Shown one piece after another: positions 30,578 to 40,396 of a stretch of DNA of 49,899 nucleotides. Below the pieces are notes generated by a model, which made no database searches, was not told the origin of the DNA, and saw only the letters and a list, made by a program, of their open reading frames with translations. The stretch spans positions 1-49,899 of the forward strand of contig DYOF01000007.1 in the NCBI GenBank assembly GCA_020720665.1. Reading direction: 5' to 3'. Numbering within the stretch: the stretch's first letter is position 1; each line of letters starts with the position of its first letter. The translations under genes and the position numbers were made by a program. This DNA comes from Acetofilamentum sp. GTDB taxonomy: Bacteria > Bacteroidota > Bacteroidia > Bacteroidales > JAADGE01.

Positions 30578-30606
30578 ACATGTCAGCGTATTCGCTGACA
30601 TGTTTT
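30578..30606 (-). terminator. Strong hairpin terminator downstream of secG
   Basis: AACATGTCAGCG-TATT-CGCTGACATGTT perfect hairpin with flanking A/T tracts. Confidence 0.75.
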
Positions 30607-30628
30607 ATATAATGATAAAGAATATCAA

Positions 30629-30967
30629 TTATTTTTTTTCATTTAAAGCATTAACTTCATCAGGAGTAAGGATATTCGGAGTTTTTTCCATTTGGTTTAA
30701 CTCTTTTAAAGCTTCTTGAGCTTTTGATTCGGCACTCTCTTGTGGTTTGTTTAATGATAAACTTGCTGTTACGCTGAATACGATTAGGGCAATGGCTAAT
30801 GTCCAAGTTGTTCGTTCTAAAAATTTATTAGTTTGAACTACTCCGCCAATATTTCCTGCACTTCCGAAGGTTGAAGATAAACCTCCGCCTTTTGAGTTTT
30901 GTGCTAAAACAATAAGTATCATTAAAATGCTTGCTGCGATAATCAATATAATTGCTAATGTTAACAT
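30629..30967 (-). CDS. secG: Preprotein translocase subunit SecG
   Basis: Two TM helices, VLAQNSKGGGLSSTFGSAGNIGGVVQTNKFLERTTW. Confidence 0.93.
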   Translation of the reverse strand: MLTLAIILIIAASILMILIVLAQNSKGGGLSSTFGSAGNIGGVVQTNKFLERTTWTLAIALIVFSVTASLSLNKPQESAESKAQEALKELNQMEKTPNILTPDEVNALNEKK

Positions 30968-30974
30968 ATCTTTT

Positions 30975-33293
30975 TTAGTTTAATTTTTTTGTTTCTTCAA
31001 TTTTGCTTGCAAAGTAATCTTTTTTTTCCGGATTTTTCAAAATTAATTTTTCAAATATTTCAATTGCTTGATCATATTTTCCCTGGTTAATGAATATACT
31101 TGCCATTAATTCAGTAACAACGGGTGTTTTTATTTTTATACTTTCCTCTGAAATATCTTTTGTGTCTGTTTTTTCAATATCTTCTCTTTTTAATGAGGGT
31201 TTTTCTTCTACAAATTTTTGAATTAAGTCTTCGTTTTCGGTCGGATTTATCTGCTCAGTTTTTATTTCTTGATGTTTTTGAGAATGCATTTTGTTTTTTA
31301 ATGCTTCAATTCTTGCAAAAACATCATCGGCAGCTTTTGTTTTAACATCGGTCTGTTGTTGATGTATAATTTTTTGTTTTGTAGGTTCCGGTTCTACTTT
31401 ATCCTGTACTTTTTCAAGAATTATTTCTTCTGTTTGTGATTTGTTTTCGAGAATTTCTTTGTCTTTGTTATCGGGTTTGTTAAATGTAATTTCGATGTCT
31501 TCTGTTTTGCTTTCAATTTTTGATTCGTCAATAAATTCAATTATATCGTTTTGAATTTCAGTACTTTCAATATTATTTGAAGTTTCAGAAATATCTTTTG
31601 TGTCTGTTTTTTCAATATCTTCTCTTTTTAATGAGGGTTTTTCTTCTACAAATTTTTGAATTAAGTCTTCGTTTTCGGTCGGATTTATCTGCTCAGTTTT
31701 TATTTCTTGATGTTTTTGAGAATGCATTTTGTTTTTTAATGCTTCAATTCTTGCAAAAACATCATCGGCAGCTTTTGTTTTAACATCGGTCTGTTGTTGA
31801 TGTATAATTTTTTGTTTTGTAGGTTCCGGTTCTACTTTATCCTGTACTTTTTCAAGAATTATTTCTTCTGTTTGTGATTTGTTTTCGAGAATTTCTTTGT
31901 CTTTGTTATCGGGTTTGTTAAATGTAATTTCGATGTCTTCTGTTTTGCTTTCAATTTTTGATTCGTCAATAAATTCAATTATATCGTTTTGAATTTCAGT
32001 ACTTTCAATATTATTTGAAGTTTCAGAAATATCTTTAACATTTATAGGTTCTGATGGTTTATCAATTATAAATTCAATTTCATTTTCGGAAGATTGCGAT
32101 TGTATAGTTTTAGTTTCTGTTTCAATTTCAATACTATTATTTTCTTGTGTAAATTGTTGTGTTTCAAACTTATTTATTTCAATTTCGGTGTTAATGTTTT
32201 GTGAATCTGATTTTTTTGACCCTATAATTTTATCATAGATATTTTCAATTACATTTCCTTCTTCTTCTTTTTTGTTTTCAGTTATAGTGTTAATTTCTTC
32301 AATTATTATATTAGGTTTCTCTTTATAATCAGGTTTAAGGTCAGATTTTGTATCGTTTGATAATGTAATTATTTTGGTAAACGGGTCGGTGTCTTTTATC
32401 AATACGTTTTCATCATCGGTTGTTTCACTTTTCTTTTTTGGTTTTAGTTTGTTTGCTTCGGGTATTTCTGCTTCTATAATAATAAGGTTTTCATTTTCTG
32501 TTTTTAGTTGTGTTTCAATAATGGTTTTCGGGTGTTCTGAGTTTTCGTCAGTTTGTGATATTTGATTTATATTTTCTTCTGTTACGTCAGATTTGTTTTC
32601 TCTGAACTTCAAACGTTCTTCTTTTCTTCGTTCTCTTTCAAGCCTTTTTTGTTCACGATCCTGTTCGGAATTTTGTTCTTCACGGAGTTTTCTTTTTTCA
32701 GCCATTCGTTTTTCGCGTTCAATTCTCTTGAATTCTCTTTCTTCTGTTATTTCTGTTGAAACGGCTTGAAAATCTTGTTGGGTTTCTTGTTCAGCGTCAA
32801 TAATATTCGGCTTTTTTACTTTCACACTATAATTGTCAGGTTCATTGACAAGGATTTCAAAAATTGGTTTAAAGAAATTGTCTATTATTGACAAATGCTT
32901 AGTTTTTCCGTTTTGGTTTAATGCGTCACCTTTATCAACTTGTCTTTTTCTTCTTCGTTGATCAATTTTTTCTCGAATATTTTTTCTTGTTTGACTTTCT
33001 TCTTTTTTTTCTTCATTTTTAACTTCAATGGTTTTTACAACTTCTTTTAAATTTATTAAATCATGCAAAATTTCACGATTCGGAACTGAAGCTGAAATTT
33101 TTTGAATTTGTGTGTTATATATTTCAATATTTGTATTGTGTGCTGCTTTAACAAACAATAATTGGGCTGTATGAAAAAATGGGTATTTATTTAAAAGGTC
33201 TTGAATTTTAATGAAGTCATCTTCTTTTAAATGAATAGGGTCTGCAATAAATGATTTTAGTTCTTGGATTTCCATTTGCTTATATTTTACCAA
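30975..33293 (-). CDS. Low-complexity charged protein with C-terminal TPR-like motif; contains a large exact internal duplication
   Basis: C-terminal VTELMASIFINQGKYDQAIEIFEKLILKNPEKKDYFASKIEETK; Glu/Lys/Ile-rich middle. Confidence 0.85.
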   Translation of the reverse strand: MVKYKQMEIQELKSFIADPIHLKEDDFIKIQDLLNKYPFFHTAQLLFVKAAHNTNIEIYNTQIQKISASVPNREILHDLINLKEVVKTIEVKNEEKKEESQTRKNIREKIDQRRRKRQVDKGDALNQNGKTKHLSIIDNFFKPIFEILVNEPDNYSVKVKKPNIIDAEQETQQDFQAVSTEITEEREFKRIEREKRMAEKRKLREEQNSEQDREQKRLERERRKEERLKFRENKSDVTEENINQISQTDENSEHPKTIIETQLKTENENLIIIEAEIPEANKLKPKKKSETTDDENVLIKDTDPFTKIITLSNDTKSDLKPDYKEKPNIIIEEINTITENKKEEEGNVIENIYDKIIGSKKSDSQNINTEIEINKFETQQFTQENNSIEIETETKTIQSQSSENEIEFIIDKPSEPINVKDISETSNNIESTEIQNDIIEFIDESKIESKTEDIEITFNKPDNKDKEILENKSQTEEIILEKVQDKVEPEPTKQKIIHQQQTDVKTKAADDVFARIEALKNKMHSQKHQEIKTEQINPTENEDLIQKFVEEKPSLKREDIEKTDTKDISETSNNIESTEIQNDIIEFIDESKIESKTEDIEITFNKPDNKDKEILENKSQTEEIILEKVQDKVEPEPTKQKIIHQQQTDVKTKAADDVFARIEALKNKMHSQKHQEIKTEQINPTENEDLIQKFVEEKPSLKREDIEKTDTKDISEESIKIKTPVVTELMASIFINQGKYDQAIEIFEKLILKNPEKKDYFASKIEETKKLN
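31150..32036. repeat. 438-bp tandem duplication (units 31150-31587 and 31588-32025, plus 11-bp partial third copy)
   Basis: 31150-31598 and 31588-32036 appear identical base for base; shared junction sequence gaaatatcttt. Confidence 0.92.
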
Positions 33294-33796
33294 TTAACAA
33301 CAGATTTGTTGAATATATCATCAATTAATTCTTTTACAATAGTTTCTGTTAATGCATCTTCAACGTCCGATAATAATTCAGTGCTTAAGTAATCATCGTA
33401 TCTTGAAAACGTATTGTCAAAATTAAATTTCGGATTATTTAAACTTGTATATTTTACTCGTACAGTAATTGTTAGTCTGTTTGATTGAGCTTGTTCATCT
33501 TGGGTAATGGCTACCGGTTTTGTATCGTATCCTGTAATTTCGCCTTCAAATATTAAATCACCGTTTAAATCAACAAGGTTTAAACTTGTTTGAGATAAAA
33601 ACCTATCTTTAAGTGATTCTGTAAATGTTTGGCTTAAATTAGGGTTGACAATAGCGGCTCTGTTCTGAAAAAATTTAACTGTAAATGTTTTATCGTCAGG
33701 ATGTAATGAAGCACCTGAAAACCTGTAAATTCCGCAAGAAAGAAAAAACAAGAAGCTAAGAAAAATGGTTAATATTTTTGAATTAATTCCTTTCAT
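33287..33796 (-). CDS. lptE: LPS assembly lipoprotein LptE-like
   Basis: FFLSCGIYRFSGASLHPDDKTFTVKFFQNRAAIVNPNLSQTFTESLKDRFLSQTSLNLV typical of Bacteroidota LptE. Confidence 0.88.
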   Translation of the reverse strand: MKGINSKILTIFLSFLFFLSCGIYRFSGASLHPDDKTFTVKFFQNRAAIVNPNLSQTFTESLKDRFLSQTSLNLVDLNGDLIFEGEITGYDTKPVAITQDEQAQSNRLTITVRVKYTSLNNPKFNFDNTFSRYDDYLSTELLSDVEDALTETIVKELIDDIFNKSVVNW

Positions 33797-35037
33797 TATA
33801 CAGAGATGTCATATTCTTTAAGTTTTCTGTACAAAGTTCGTTCCGAAATTCCTAATTCGTCAGCAGCATGCTTTCTTTTTCCGTGATGTTTTTCTAAAGC
33901 TTTTTGAATTAATTCAATTTCTTTGTCTTTTAATGACAAGGATTCTTCAATTATTTCTTGTGTGTCTTCAATAATAGTTTCTCTTTTATCAAATTTATTT
34001 TTATCTGTATTTTGTTGAAGAATTTCTTCATGAATGTTATAATAATCTTCGGAAATTTTACTGTATTCTTTGCTTTCCTTAATAAAATTTTCAGATACAT
34101 TAAAATTGTCTTTGTTTTGAGTAAATACTTTAACCATTGTTTTCAACTCATTAATTTCATTTCTCATATCGAAAAGAACTTTGTATAATATTTCTCTTTC
34201 GTTTGCAAATTCTTCACGATTAACGTTTCCGTTAATAATCATAGGTAACTCTTCAAATTCTTTTGGTAAATAACGTTTTATGGTGTTTGCGTCTATTAAT
34301 CTGTTTTCTTCAATAATTGAGATTTGTTCCGTTATATTTTTAAGTTGACGAACATTTCCTTTCCAAGAGTAGTTTTCAATGAGTGTTTGGGCTTCATTAT
34401 CAAGTTTAATTATAGGCATTCGGTATTTTTCTGAAAAATCTTGTGCGAATTTTCTGAATAACAGATGAATGTCATCTTTTCTGTGTCTTAACGGCGGAAT
34501 GATGATAGGAACGGTATTTAATCTGTAAAATAAGTCTTCTCTGAATTTTCCTTCTTGAACGGCTTTTTGTAAATTAACATTTGTAGCAACTATAACTCTT
34601 ACATTTGTTTTCATTACTTGTGAAGAGCCGACTTTTATGTATTCGCCGGTTTCTAATACTCTTAATAATCTGACTTGTGTTGCAAGCGGTAATTCACCGA
34701 CTTCATCGAGAAAAATTGTTCCGTTATCAGCTTCCTCAAAATAGCCTTTTCTGGTTTTTACAGCTCCCGTAAAAGAGCCTTTTTCATGTCCGAAGAGTTC
34801 AGAATCTATTGTTCCTTCGGGTATTGCACCGCAATTTACTGCTATATATCCGTTGTGCTTTCGAGTACTGAGTTGATGTATAATTTGAGGGAATATTTCT
34901 TTACCTGTACCGCTTTCACCGTAAATTAATACTGTTAAATCAGTAGGTGCAACTTGAATGGCTATATCAATTGCTCTGTTCAAATCGGCAAAATTTCCGA
35001 TTATTCCGAATCGTTGTTTAATTTGTTGTATAGTCAT
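33796..35037 (-). CDS. Sigma-54-interacting Fis-family transcriptional regulator
   Basis: GESGTGKEIFPQIIHQLS, GAIPEGTIDSELFGHEKGSFTGAV, ADNGTIFLDEVGELP; Fis-like HTH KHAADELGISERTLYRKLKEY. Confidence 0.95.
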   Translation of the reverse strand: MTIQQIKQRFGIIGNFADLNRAIDIAIQVAPTDLTVLIYGESGTGKEIFPQIIHQLSTRKHNGYIAVNCGAIPEGTIDSELFGHEKGSFTGAVKTRKGYFEEADNGTIFLDEVGELPLATQVRLLRVLETGEYIKVGSSQVMKTNVRVIVATNVNLQKAVQEGKFREDLFYRLNTVPIIIPPLRHRKDDIHLLFRKFAQDFSEKYRMPIIKLDNEAQTLIENYSWKGNVRQLKNITEQISIIEENRLIDANTIKRYLPKEFEELPMIINGNVNREEFANEREILYKVLFDMRNEINELKTMVKVFTQNKDNFNVSENFIKESKEYSKISEDYYNIHEEILQQNTDKNKFDKRETIIEDTQEIIEESLSLKDKEIELIQKALEKHHGKRKHAADELGISERTLYRKLKEYDISV

Positions 35038-35114
35038 TTTTTGTTAATGTCTTAATTAATTTGCAAATTTGAGAAATTTATCAAAAATAATCAAATTCAT
35101 GTAAAAATATAGTA

Positions 35115-35122
35115 TATTTTTG
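35115..35122 (+). promoter_or_regulatory. Candidate Bacteroidota -7 element upstream of kdsB
   Basis: TATTTTTG matches TAnnTTTG, about 25-35 nt before the start. Confidence 0.3.
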
Positions 35123-35147
35123 TAAAACAGAAGTTTCACTAAAATTT

Positions 35148-35903
35148 TTGATAAGAATGAAAATATTAGGTATAATTCCGGCACGCTTCGCATCTACAAG
35201 ATTTCCGGGAAAACCCTTGGTTGATATTAAAGGTAAATCAATGATTCACAGAGTGTATGAAGGTGCTTCATCTTTAATAGAAGAAGTTATTGTTGCAACC
35301 GATGATATAAGAATAGCAAATGAAGTCAATTCGTTTTCAGGAAAATATGTGATGACATCAGAGCTTCATAAAAGCGGAACCGACCGGTGTGCAGAAGCAT
35401 TATTTGAGTATGAAAAAAAAACCGGCAAAACTTTTGATGCTGTTATAAATATTCAGGGCGATGAACCTTTTATTAATAAGGAACATTTATTTAAAGTTAT
35501 TGAAATTTTAAAAAAATCGGAATCTCAAATTTCAAGTTTAGTAAAAAAAATTAATGAAAATGCAGATATTTTTAATCCGAATAAACCGAAAGTAATTTTT
35601 GATAAACATATGAATGCTATATATTTCAGTCGTTCGCCGATTCCCTTTATAAGAGATGCAGAACAAGCGGAGTGGCATAACAGGCATAATTTTTATAAAC
35701 ACATCGGGTTGTACGGATATAAATCGGAAATTTTAAAACAAATTACATTATTGAATCAAAGCAGTTTAGAAAAAGCTGAGTCATTAGAGCAAAACAGGTG
35801 GTTAGAAAACGGATATAAAATAACATTAGATATTACAGAATTTGAAAGTGTTTCAATTGATACAAGTGAGGACTTAGAATTTGTATTGAAAAATTTAAGT
35901 TAG
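35148..35903 (+). CDS. kdsB: 3-deoxy-manno-octulosonate cytidylyltransferase
   Basis: GIIPARFASTRFPGKPLVDIKGKSMIHRVYE, INIQGDEPFI, HIGLYGYKSEIL; likely start at the internal MKILGIIPAR. Confidence 0.96.
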   Translation: MIRMKILGIIPARFASTRFPGKPLVDIKGKSMIHRVYEGASSLIEEVIVATDDIRIANEVNSFSGKYVMTSELHKSGTDRCAEALFEYEKKTGKTFDAVINIQGDEPFINKEHLFKVIEILKKSESQISSLVKKINENADIFNPNKPKVIFDKHMNAIYFSRSPIPFIRDAEQAEWHNRHNFYKHIGLYGYKSEILKQITLLNQSSLEKAESLEQNRWLENGYKITLDITEFESVSIDTSEDLEFVLKNLS

Positions 35904-35955
35904 TTTATGGAAACTTTAATTCGTTTTCATCGTAGAATTATAAAAAAGGCATATT

Positions 35956-36309
35956 ATGGATAAAATTCTAAAAATAGTATTTGTTATTTTTTTCTTATTA
36001 AGTATTAATTTAAGCTTTGCTCAAAAAACTCCTTATGTAAACAATGAGAATATTTCTCTTGTATCAGACGGAATATTAATTTACCCGAATCCTGTTACAG
36101 AAAAAAATTTTTATGTAAAGTCTGATGATACGATAAGAGTTGTTGAGGTGTTAAACATGCTGGGACAAAATATTAAAACAATTTATAATGAAACCGGAGT
36201 GGCTTATAATATTTTTGTAGTATTAAATGATGTTAAAAATGGAATATATATGGTAAGAGTTGTTTTGGGGAATGAAAAAGTGTTTATAAGGAAAATAATA
36301 TTAAAATAA
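35956..36309 (+). CDS. Small secreted protein consisting of signal peptide plus type IX (type A) sorting domain
   Basis: Signal peptide MDKILKIVFVIFFLLSINLSFAQ followed almost directly by LIYPNPVTEKNFYV...VEVLNMLGQNIKTIYN...KNGIYMVRVVLGNEKVFIRKIILK. Confidence 0.85.
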   Translation: MDKILKIVFVIFFLLSINLSFAQKTPYVNNENISLVSDGILIYPNPVTEKNFYVKSDDTIRVVEVLNMLGQNIKTIYNETGVAYNIFVVLNDVKNGIYMVRVVLGNEKVFIRKIILK

Positions 36310-36493
36310 ATTAGGTTGTATTATATTGGTATTCAGCATTTTAAAAAAAAATATAAAAAAATATAAAAAAATTGAAACCTTTTGAAACTTTTAACGTAGA
36401 TATAATAGAGATTATTAATCTTTTTTTTAGAAGTTTATTTTAGAAAATAAGTAGTAATAACTTAAATAATTTTTTGGTGTTTTTATGGTTTTA

Positions 36494-36521
36494 AGTCCGG
36501 CAGTTAAATGTCGGACTTTTT
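36494..36521 (+). terminator. Hairpin terminator, loop contains the GSCFA gene stop codon
   Basis: AGTCCGGCA-GTTAAA-TGTCGGACT followed by TTTTTATTT. Confidence 0.7.
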
Positions 36522-37520
36522 ATTTAAAATTGATATGCAAAATTCTAATTCCGGTTCAAAATCAAGGTATTTATAAGTTTGACTTAAATTTGAAATACGT
36601 TCATTCAATTTTGCAATAAATGTAAAATAGTCTTCTGAAAACGTATTAAACGGTTTGTGTTTTAAGGATTTAACAATGTTTTTTATTGAATTGTAAGTTT
36701 CAAATGTGTGTTCATTAAAAAATGAATGTGCAAAAAAATTAAAAATATAATTAACGGCTGATTCAGACGGATGTATAAGATCATCATTATAAAATCTGTA
36801 ATCCCTTAAATCATCAGTCATCAGTTCGAATGCAGGAAAGTAAAAACAATTTTCAAATTGATTAATTAATTGTTCAGTTGCTACTCGTAAGATTGATTTG
36901 CTTAAATTATTTTCTTTAAAACCGTCTTTTAAATGTCTTACAGGACTTATTGTAAAAATTATTTTTAAGTTTTTATTATAAGTTCTGAGTTCAGAAATCA
37001 AATCAAAATATACTTTATATATTTCTTCAATATTGAGAATTTTTTTATTAAACAAAGCTGAGGGTAATTTATGGCAATTTGCAACCGTTTTATTCGTTTC
37101 GTTTAAATTGTATATCCATGATGTGCCGAAAGTAATAAATAAGACATTTAAGTCTTTCAAAAAAACATTGGCAGAATTCACATCATCATTAATTTTTTTA
37201 ATCATTGCATTCGGTTCAATTTCAGAAAACCTGCTGTGAAAATCAAAACTATTCCATAGTCCGTTTGAATAGAAAAAATCATCTTTTATAAATTCTTTTT
37301 TATTGATGATGTATTTAATACTGTTTGCAATAGATATAGGGTTATATAAAATTCCGAACGGATTAATTATTACATTAAATTTATTTTCCAGTAATTTATT
37401 TCCGATATTCTCGGTAAAGCACGAGCCGAAAAACATCAGTTTTGATTGATGACTTATATTAAAATCATATTTGTCAGGTTTTAATGTCGTTTTGTAAAGA
37501 ATTTCCTCGATGTCATTCAT
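36504..37520 (-). CDS. GSCFA domain-containing protein
   Basis: LMFFGSCFTENIGNKLLENKFNVIINPFGILYNPISIA, VLFITFGTSWIYN, FTISPVRHLKDGF. Confidence 0.92.
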   Translation of the reverse strand: MNDIEEILYKTTLKPDKYDFNISHQSKLMFFGSCFTENIGNKLLENKFNVIINPFGILYNPISIANSIKYIINKKEFIKDDFFYSNGLWNSFDFHSRFSEIEPNAMIKKINDDVNSANVFLKDLNVLFITFGTSWIYNLNETNKTVANCHKLPSALFNKKILNIEEIYKVYFDLISELRTYNKNLKIIFTISPVRHLKDGFKENNLSKSILRVATEQLINQFENCFYFPAFELMTDDLRDYRFYNDDLIHPSESAVNYIFNFFAHSFFNEHTFETYNSIKNIVKSLKHKPFNTFSEDYFTFIAKLNERISNLSQTYKYLDFEPELEFCISILNKKSDI

Positions 37521-37683
37521 CTTTTAATAATTATAATTTACAGCAAAGTTAAAATTTTAAAAATAACTGTTTATTTTCGATTATGTTAATCATACATTCA
37601 GAAATAAATTATGACAATCAACATTAAATATTTCAGATATTTTAAAAATTAATAATAATTTTGAAAAGAAAAAATATATTAAA

Positions 37684-38367
37684 ATGCCGGAAATTCTATT
37701 TGAAGATAATCATTTAATAGTTGTTAATAAAAAATGCGGTGATATTGTACAAGGCGACAAAACAGGCGATAAAACCTTGGCTGAAGATGTAAAAGAATAC
37801 ATTAAAAAAAAATACGACAAACCCGGTGATGTTTTTTTAGGCATTACTCATCGTTTAGACCGACCCACCGGCGGAATTGTAATTTTTGCTCGAACAGGAA
37901 AGGCTTTAACAAGAATAAATAAGATGTTTGCCGAAAATAAAATTAAAAAAACCTATTTAGCAATTGTTGATAATAAACCTCCGAAATTAAATGATACAAT
38001 TGAACATTTTTTAGTCAGAAATAGGAAACAAAATAAATCATATGCTTACGATGAGCAACTTCCCGACTCAAAAAAAGCAAGTTTATCTTATGAGTTAATA
38101 GCCGAGTCAGAAAAATATTTCTTACTGAAAATAAATCTTCATACCGGAAGGCATCACCAAATCAGAGCACAGTTAGCAAAAATTAATTGCAGGATAAAGG
38201 GCGATTTAAAATATGGATTTCCGCGTTCAAATTCTGACGGAGGAATTTCTTTACATGCGTATAAAATAGAATTTATTCATCCGGTTACCAAAAGTGAAAT
38301 TATTTTAAGGGCAAATTTGCCTAAAGATAAACTATGGGGATATTTTGCCGAATCATTGACTATTTAG
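37684..38367 (+). CDS. RluA-family pseudouridine synthase
   Basis: GITHRLDRPTGGIVIFARTGKAL, HTGRHHQIRAQLA. Confidence 0.95.
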   Translation: MPEILFEDNHLIVVNKKCGDIVQGDKTGDKTLAEDVKEYIKKKYDKPGDVFLGITHRLDRPTGGIVIFARTGKALTRINKMFAENKIKKTYLAIVDNKPPKLNDTIEHFLVRNRKQNKSYAYDEQLPDSKKASLSYELIAESEKYFLLKINLHTGRHHQIRAQLAKINCRIKGDLKYGFPRSNSDGGISLHAYKIEFIHPVTKSEIILRANLPKDKLWGYFAESLTI

Positions 38368-39638
38368 TCTTCCGGTAGTTCCGATTTTAATACTTTCCAT
38401 TTTTTATAACCAATTTCAAGTTTATCGGTTTTTCTGATTTCTTTTTCCGAACGGTATTTTGCAATAACCATTGCAATTGTCATAAGAATTCCGGAAGCAA
38501 TAATTATAAATAATAAAATTCCGGTGTTAAATGCTTCAATTTCTGCTTCTTTAGGAATTGCATAAAATAATAAAATTGTAATTAAGCCTCTCGGAGCAAT
38601 AAATATTTGTTGAAATATTTCTCTCCCGATAAATATACGAAGTAACAGATAACGAGTAATATAAATTGATGCTAAAATTAATACACTTATTGTAACAACT
38701 TTAATATCAGTTAAAGAACTTAAAACAATCGTAATACCAAATATAACGAAAAAAAATGTACGTACTACAAAAGCGGTTTCACCGGTTAAAATATGTAAGC
38801 CGTTATAAACACCTTTGGCTTTTTCAGCATTCAGATATTTCCCTAATTTTCCGCTGAAAAATAATTTAATATTTGCAATTAATAATCCGAAAACGAGTAT
38901 TATAATTAATGATGAAAAGTGCATTTCCTTACCTATTGAGTATAAAAGCAATAAAACTGAGATAAGTAAAAATAGTTTTACATGAGTTTTAATATTTTGA
39001 AAAACAAGAATCAGGGCGTAACTCATAATAAAGGAAATTACAAGAGTTATTCCCAGTTTTCCGAAAAATATTAATGTTTCTTCTGTTTTTCCGGTTTCTG
39101 AATTTAATTGTTCGGTTAAAAAATAAAAGAACATAATGCCTAATATATCTGAAAATGTACTTTCGTAGATATGAAATTCTTTTTTTGACGCTTTAAGGTT
39201 TTTAACACTCGGAATAATAATTGCACTTGACAAAATTGAAATCGGCGTAGCATATATCCATGCTTTTTGAATACTTATATCGGGGTAAAAATGTTTTAAA
39301 ATAAGGCTTGTTAACCAAGCAGAAGCAAAAAAACCGATTACTGCAACAATCATTGCTTTCAGAATAGGAATTATTTTTTCTTTTTTCAACTCCAATTCTA
39401 ATGCTGCCTCTAATACAATCATTATCAAACCTATAATTCCGAGTAGTTCTAATAAAGGGAAAAAATTTATTTCGGGGATTTTTAAATAATTCATTCCGAA
39501 TTTAATTAAAATGCCTAAAACTATCAGCATTAATACGGCAGGAATATTTGTTTTTCTTGACAGTTCATTAAAAAAGAAAGATAAGATTACAATTATTGAT
39601 GCTCCGATAATAATTCCGTATGATGAAAAATTTGTCAT
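38364..39638 (-). CDS. Cation/proton antiporter (CPA-type)
   Basis: Multi-TM; ELSRKTNIPAVLMLIVLGILIKFG, IVLEAALELELKKEKI, ESTFSDILGIMFFYFL, APRGLITILLFYAIP. Confidence 0.85.
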   Translation of the reverse strand: MTNFSSYGIIIGASIIVILSFFFNELSRKTNIPAVLMLIVLGILIKFGMNYLKIPEINFFPLLELLGIIGLIMIVLEAALELELKKEKIIPILKAMIVAVIGFFASAWLTSLILKHFYPDISIQKAWIYATPISILSSAIIIPSVKNLKASKKEFHIYESTFSDILGIMFFYFLTEQLNSETGKTEETLIFFGKLGITLVISFIMSYALILVFQNIKTHVKLFLLISVLLLLYSIGKEMHFSSLIIILVFGLLIANIKLFFSGKLGKYLNAEKAKGVYNGLHILTGETAFVVRTFFFVIFGITIVLSSLTDIKVVTISVLILASIYITRYLLLRIFIGREIFQQIFIAPRGLITILLFYAIPKEAEIEAFNTGILLFIIIASGILMTIAMVIAKYRSEKEIRKTDKLEIGYKKWKVLKSELPED

Positions 39639-39648
39639 TTGATTTGTT

Positions 39649-40380
39649 TTAATATACTTGAATAAGTTCGCAGTTTAAATTATTTTCTCTGAAAAGATTT
39701 AAAAGCGTTTCTGCCGAAATATTTTTCTTCAATAATATTTTAAGTTTCACCGTATCATTTTGATTATTTACTTTTATCAGAGGTTTGTATGAGCGTTCAA
39801 TGTATGGAATTGTGGTTATAAATTCAAAAATATGGTGTTTAAATTTATCAAGATTAATATTTTTATCGGGTTTAATTTGTAAAATACATAATTCCGAACC
39901 TTCGTTATCACTTATCAAGGTGTATCCGATTTTAAACAATTCGGAATAACCGATATAAGTTTTTCCTATTTCATTTTGAATTTGAATACCGAATCTTCCA
40001 CGTTTTTTTATAATTCCTATTTCATTTTGTGCTTTAATTTTTTTATTAATTTGAATATTGTTGTTAAAAAGCATAATTCGACCTGTAAAATAATCTCTCA
40101 AACCGGGAAAGAATATTATTGTTAAAGCTGTTAAAATGATTGTGTTGTAAAAAATGTGAACAGAAATAAAAACCACGGTTAAAAAAATAATTAACAAAGG
40201 TTCGGCAATAATTTCAAATCGTTTTATTGACAAAAGAATCTTTTGATTAAAACTGCGGGAGATAAAACGAATATTCAAGTTTTTTCTGACAATTTCTGTT
40301 AATTTAAGCACAATAATACCCAAAAGTAAGTACAGAAAAAAATCAGTCCATGTAAAATGATATATTATAGAAAATTCCAT
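39649..40380 (-). CDS. MscS-like mechanosensitive channel family protein
   Basis: TM helices then FFPGLRDYFTGRIMLFNNNIQINKKIKAQNEIGIIKKRGRFGIQIQNEIGKTYIGYSELF, resembling the MscS beta domain. Confidence 0.6.
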   Translation of the reverse strand: MEFSIIYHFTWTDFFLYLLLGIIVLKLTEIVRKNLNIRFISRSFNQKILLSIKRFEIIAEPLLIIFLTVVFISVHIFYNTIILTALTIIFFPGLRDYFTGRIMLFNNNIQINKKIKAQNEIGIIKKRGRFGIQIQNEIGKTYIGYSELFKIGYTLISDNEGSELCILQIKPDKNINLDKFKHHIFEFITTIPYIERSYKPLIKVNNQNDTVKLKILLKKNISAETLLNLFRENNLNCELIQVY

Positions 40381-40396
40381 AAATCTTAGTTAATTC

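Noticed and set aside
31124-31783. Two near-identical + strand ORFs (31124..31345 and 31577..31783)
   Set aside because: They are antisense readings of the 438-bp tandem duplication, not a paralogous gene pair.
36340-36375. A-rich tract with repeated aaaaaaatat upstream of the convergent terminator
   Set aside because: Simple low-complexity AT-rich intergenic DNA; no array-like spacing to suggest CRISPR or regulatory repeats.
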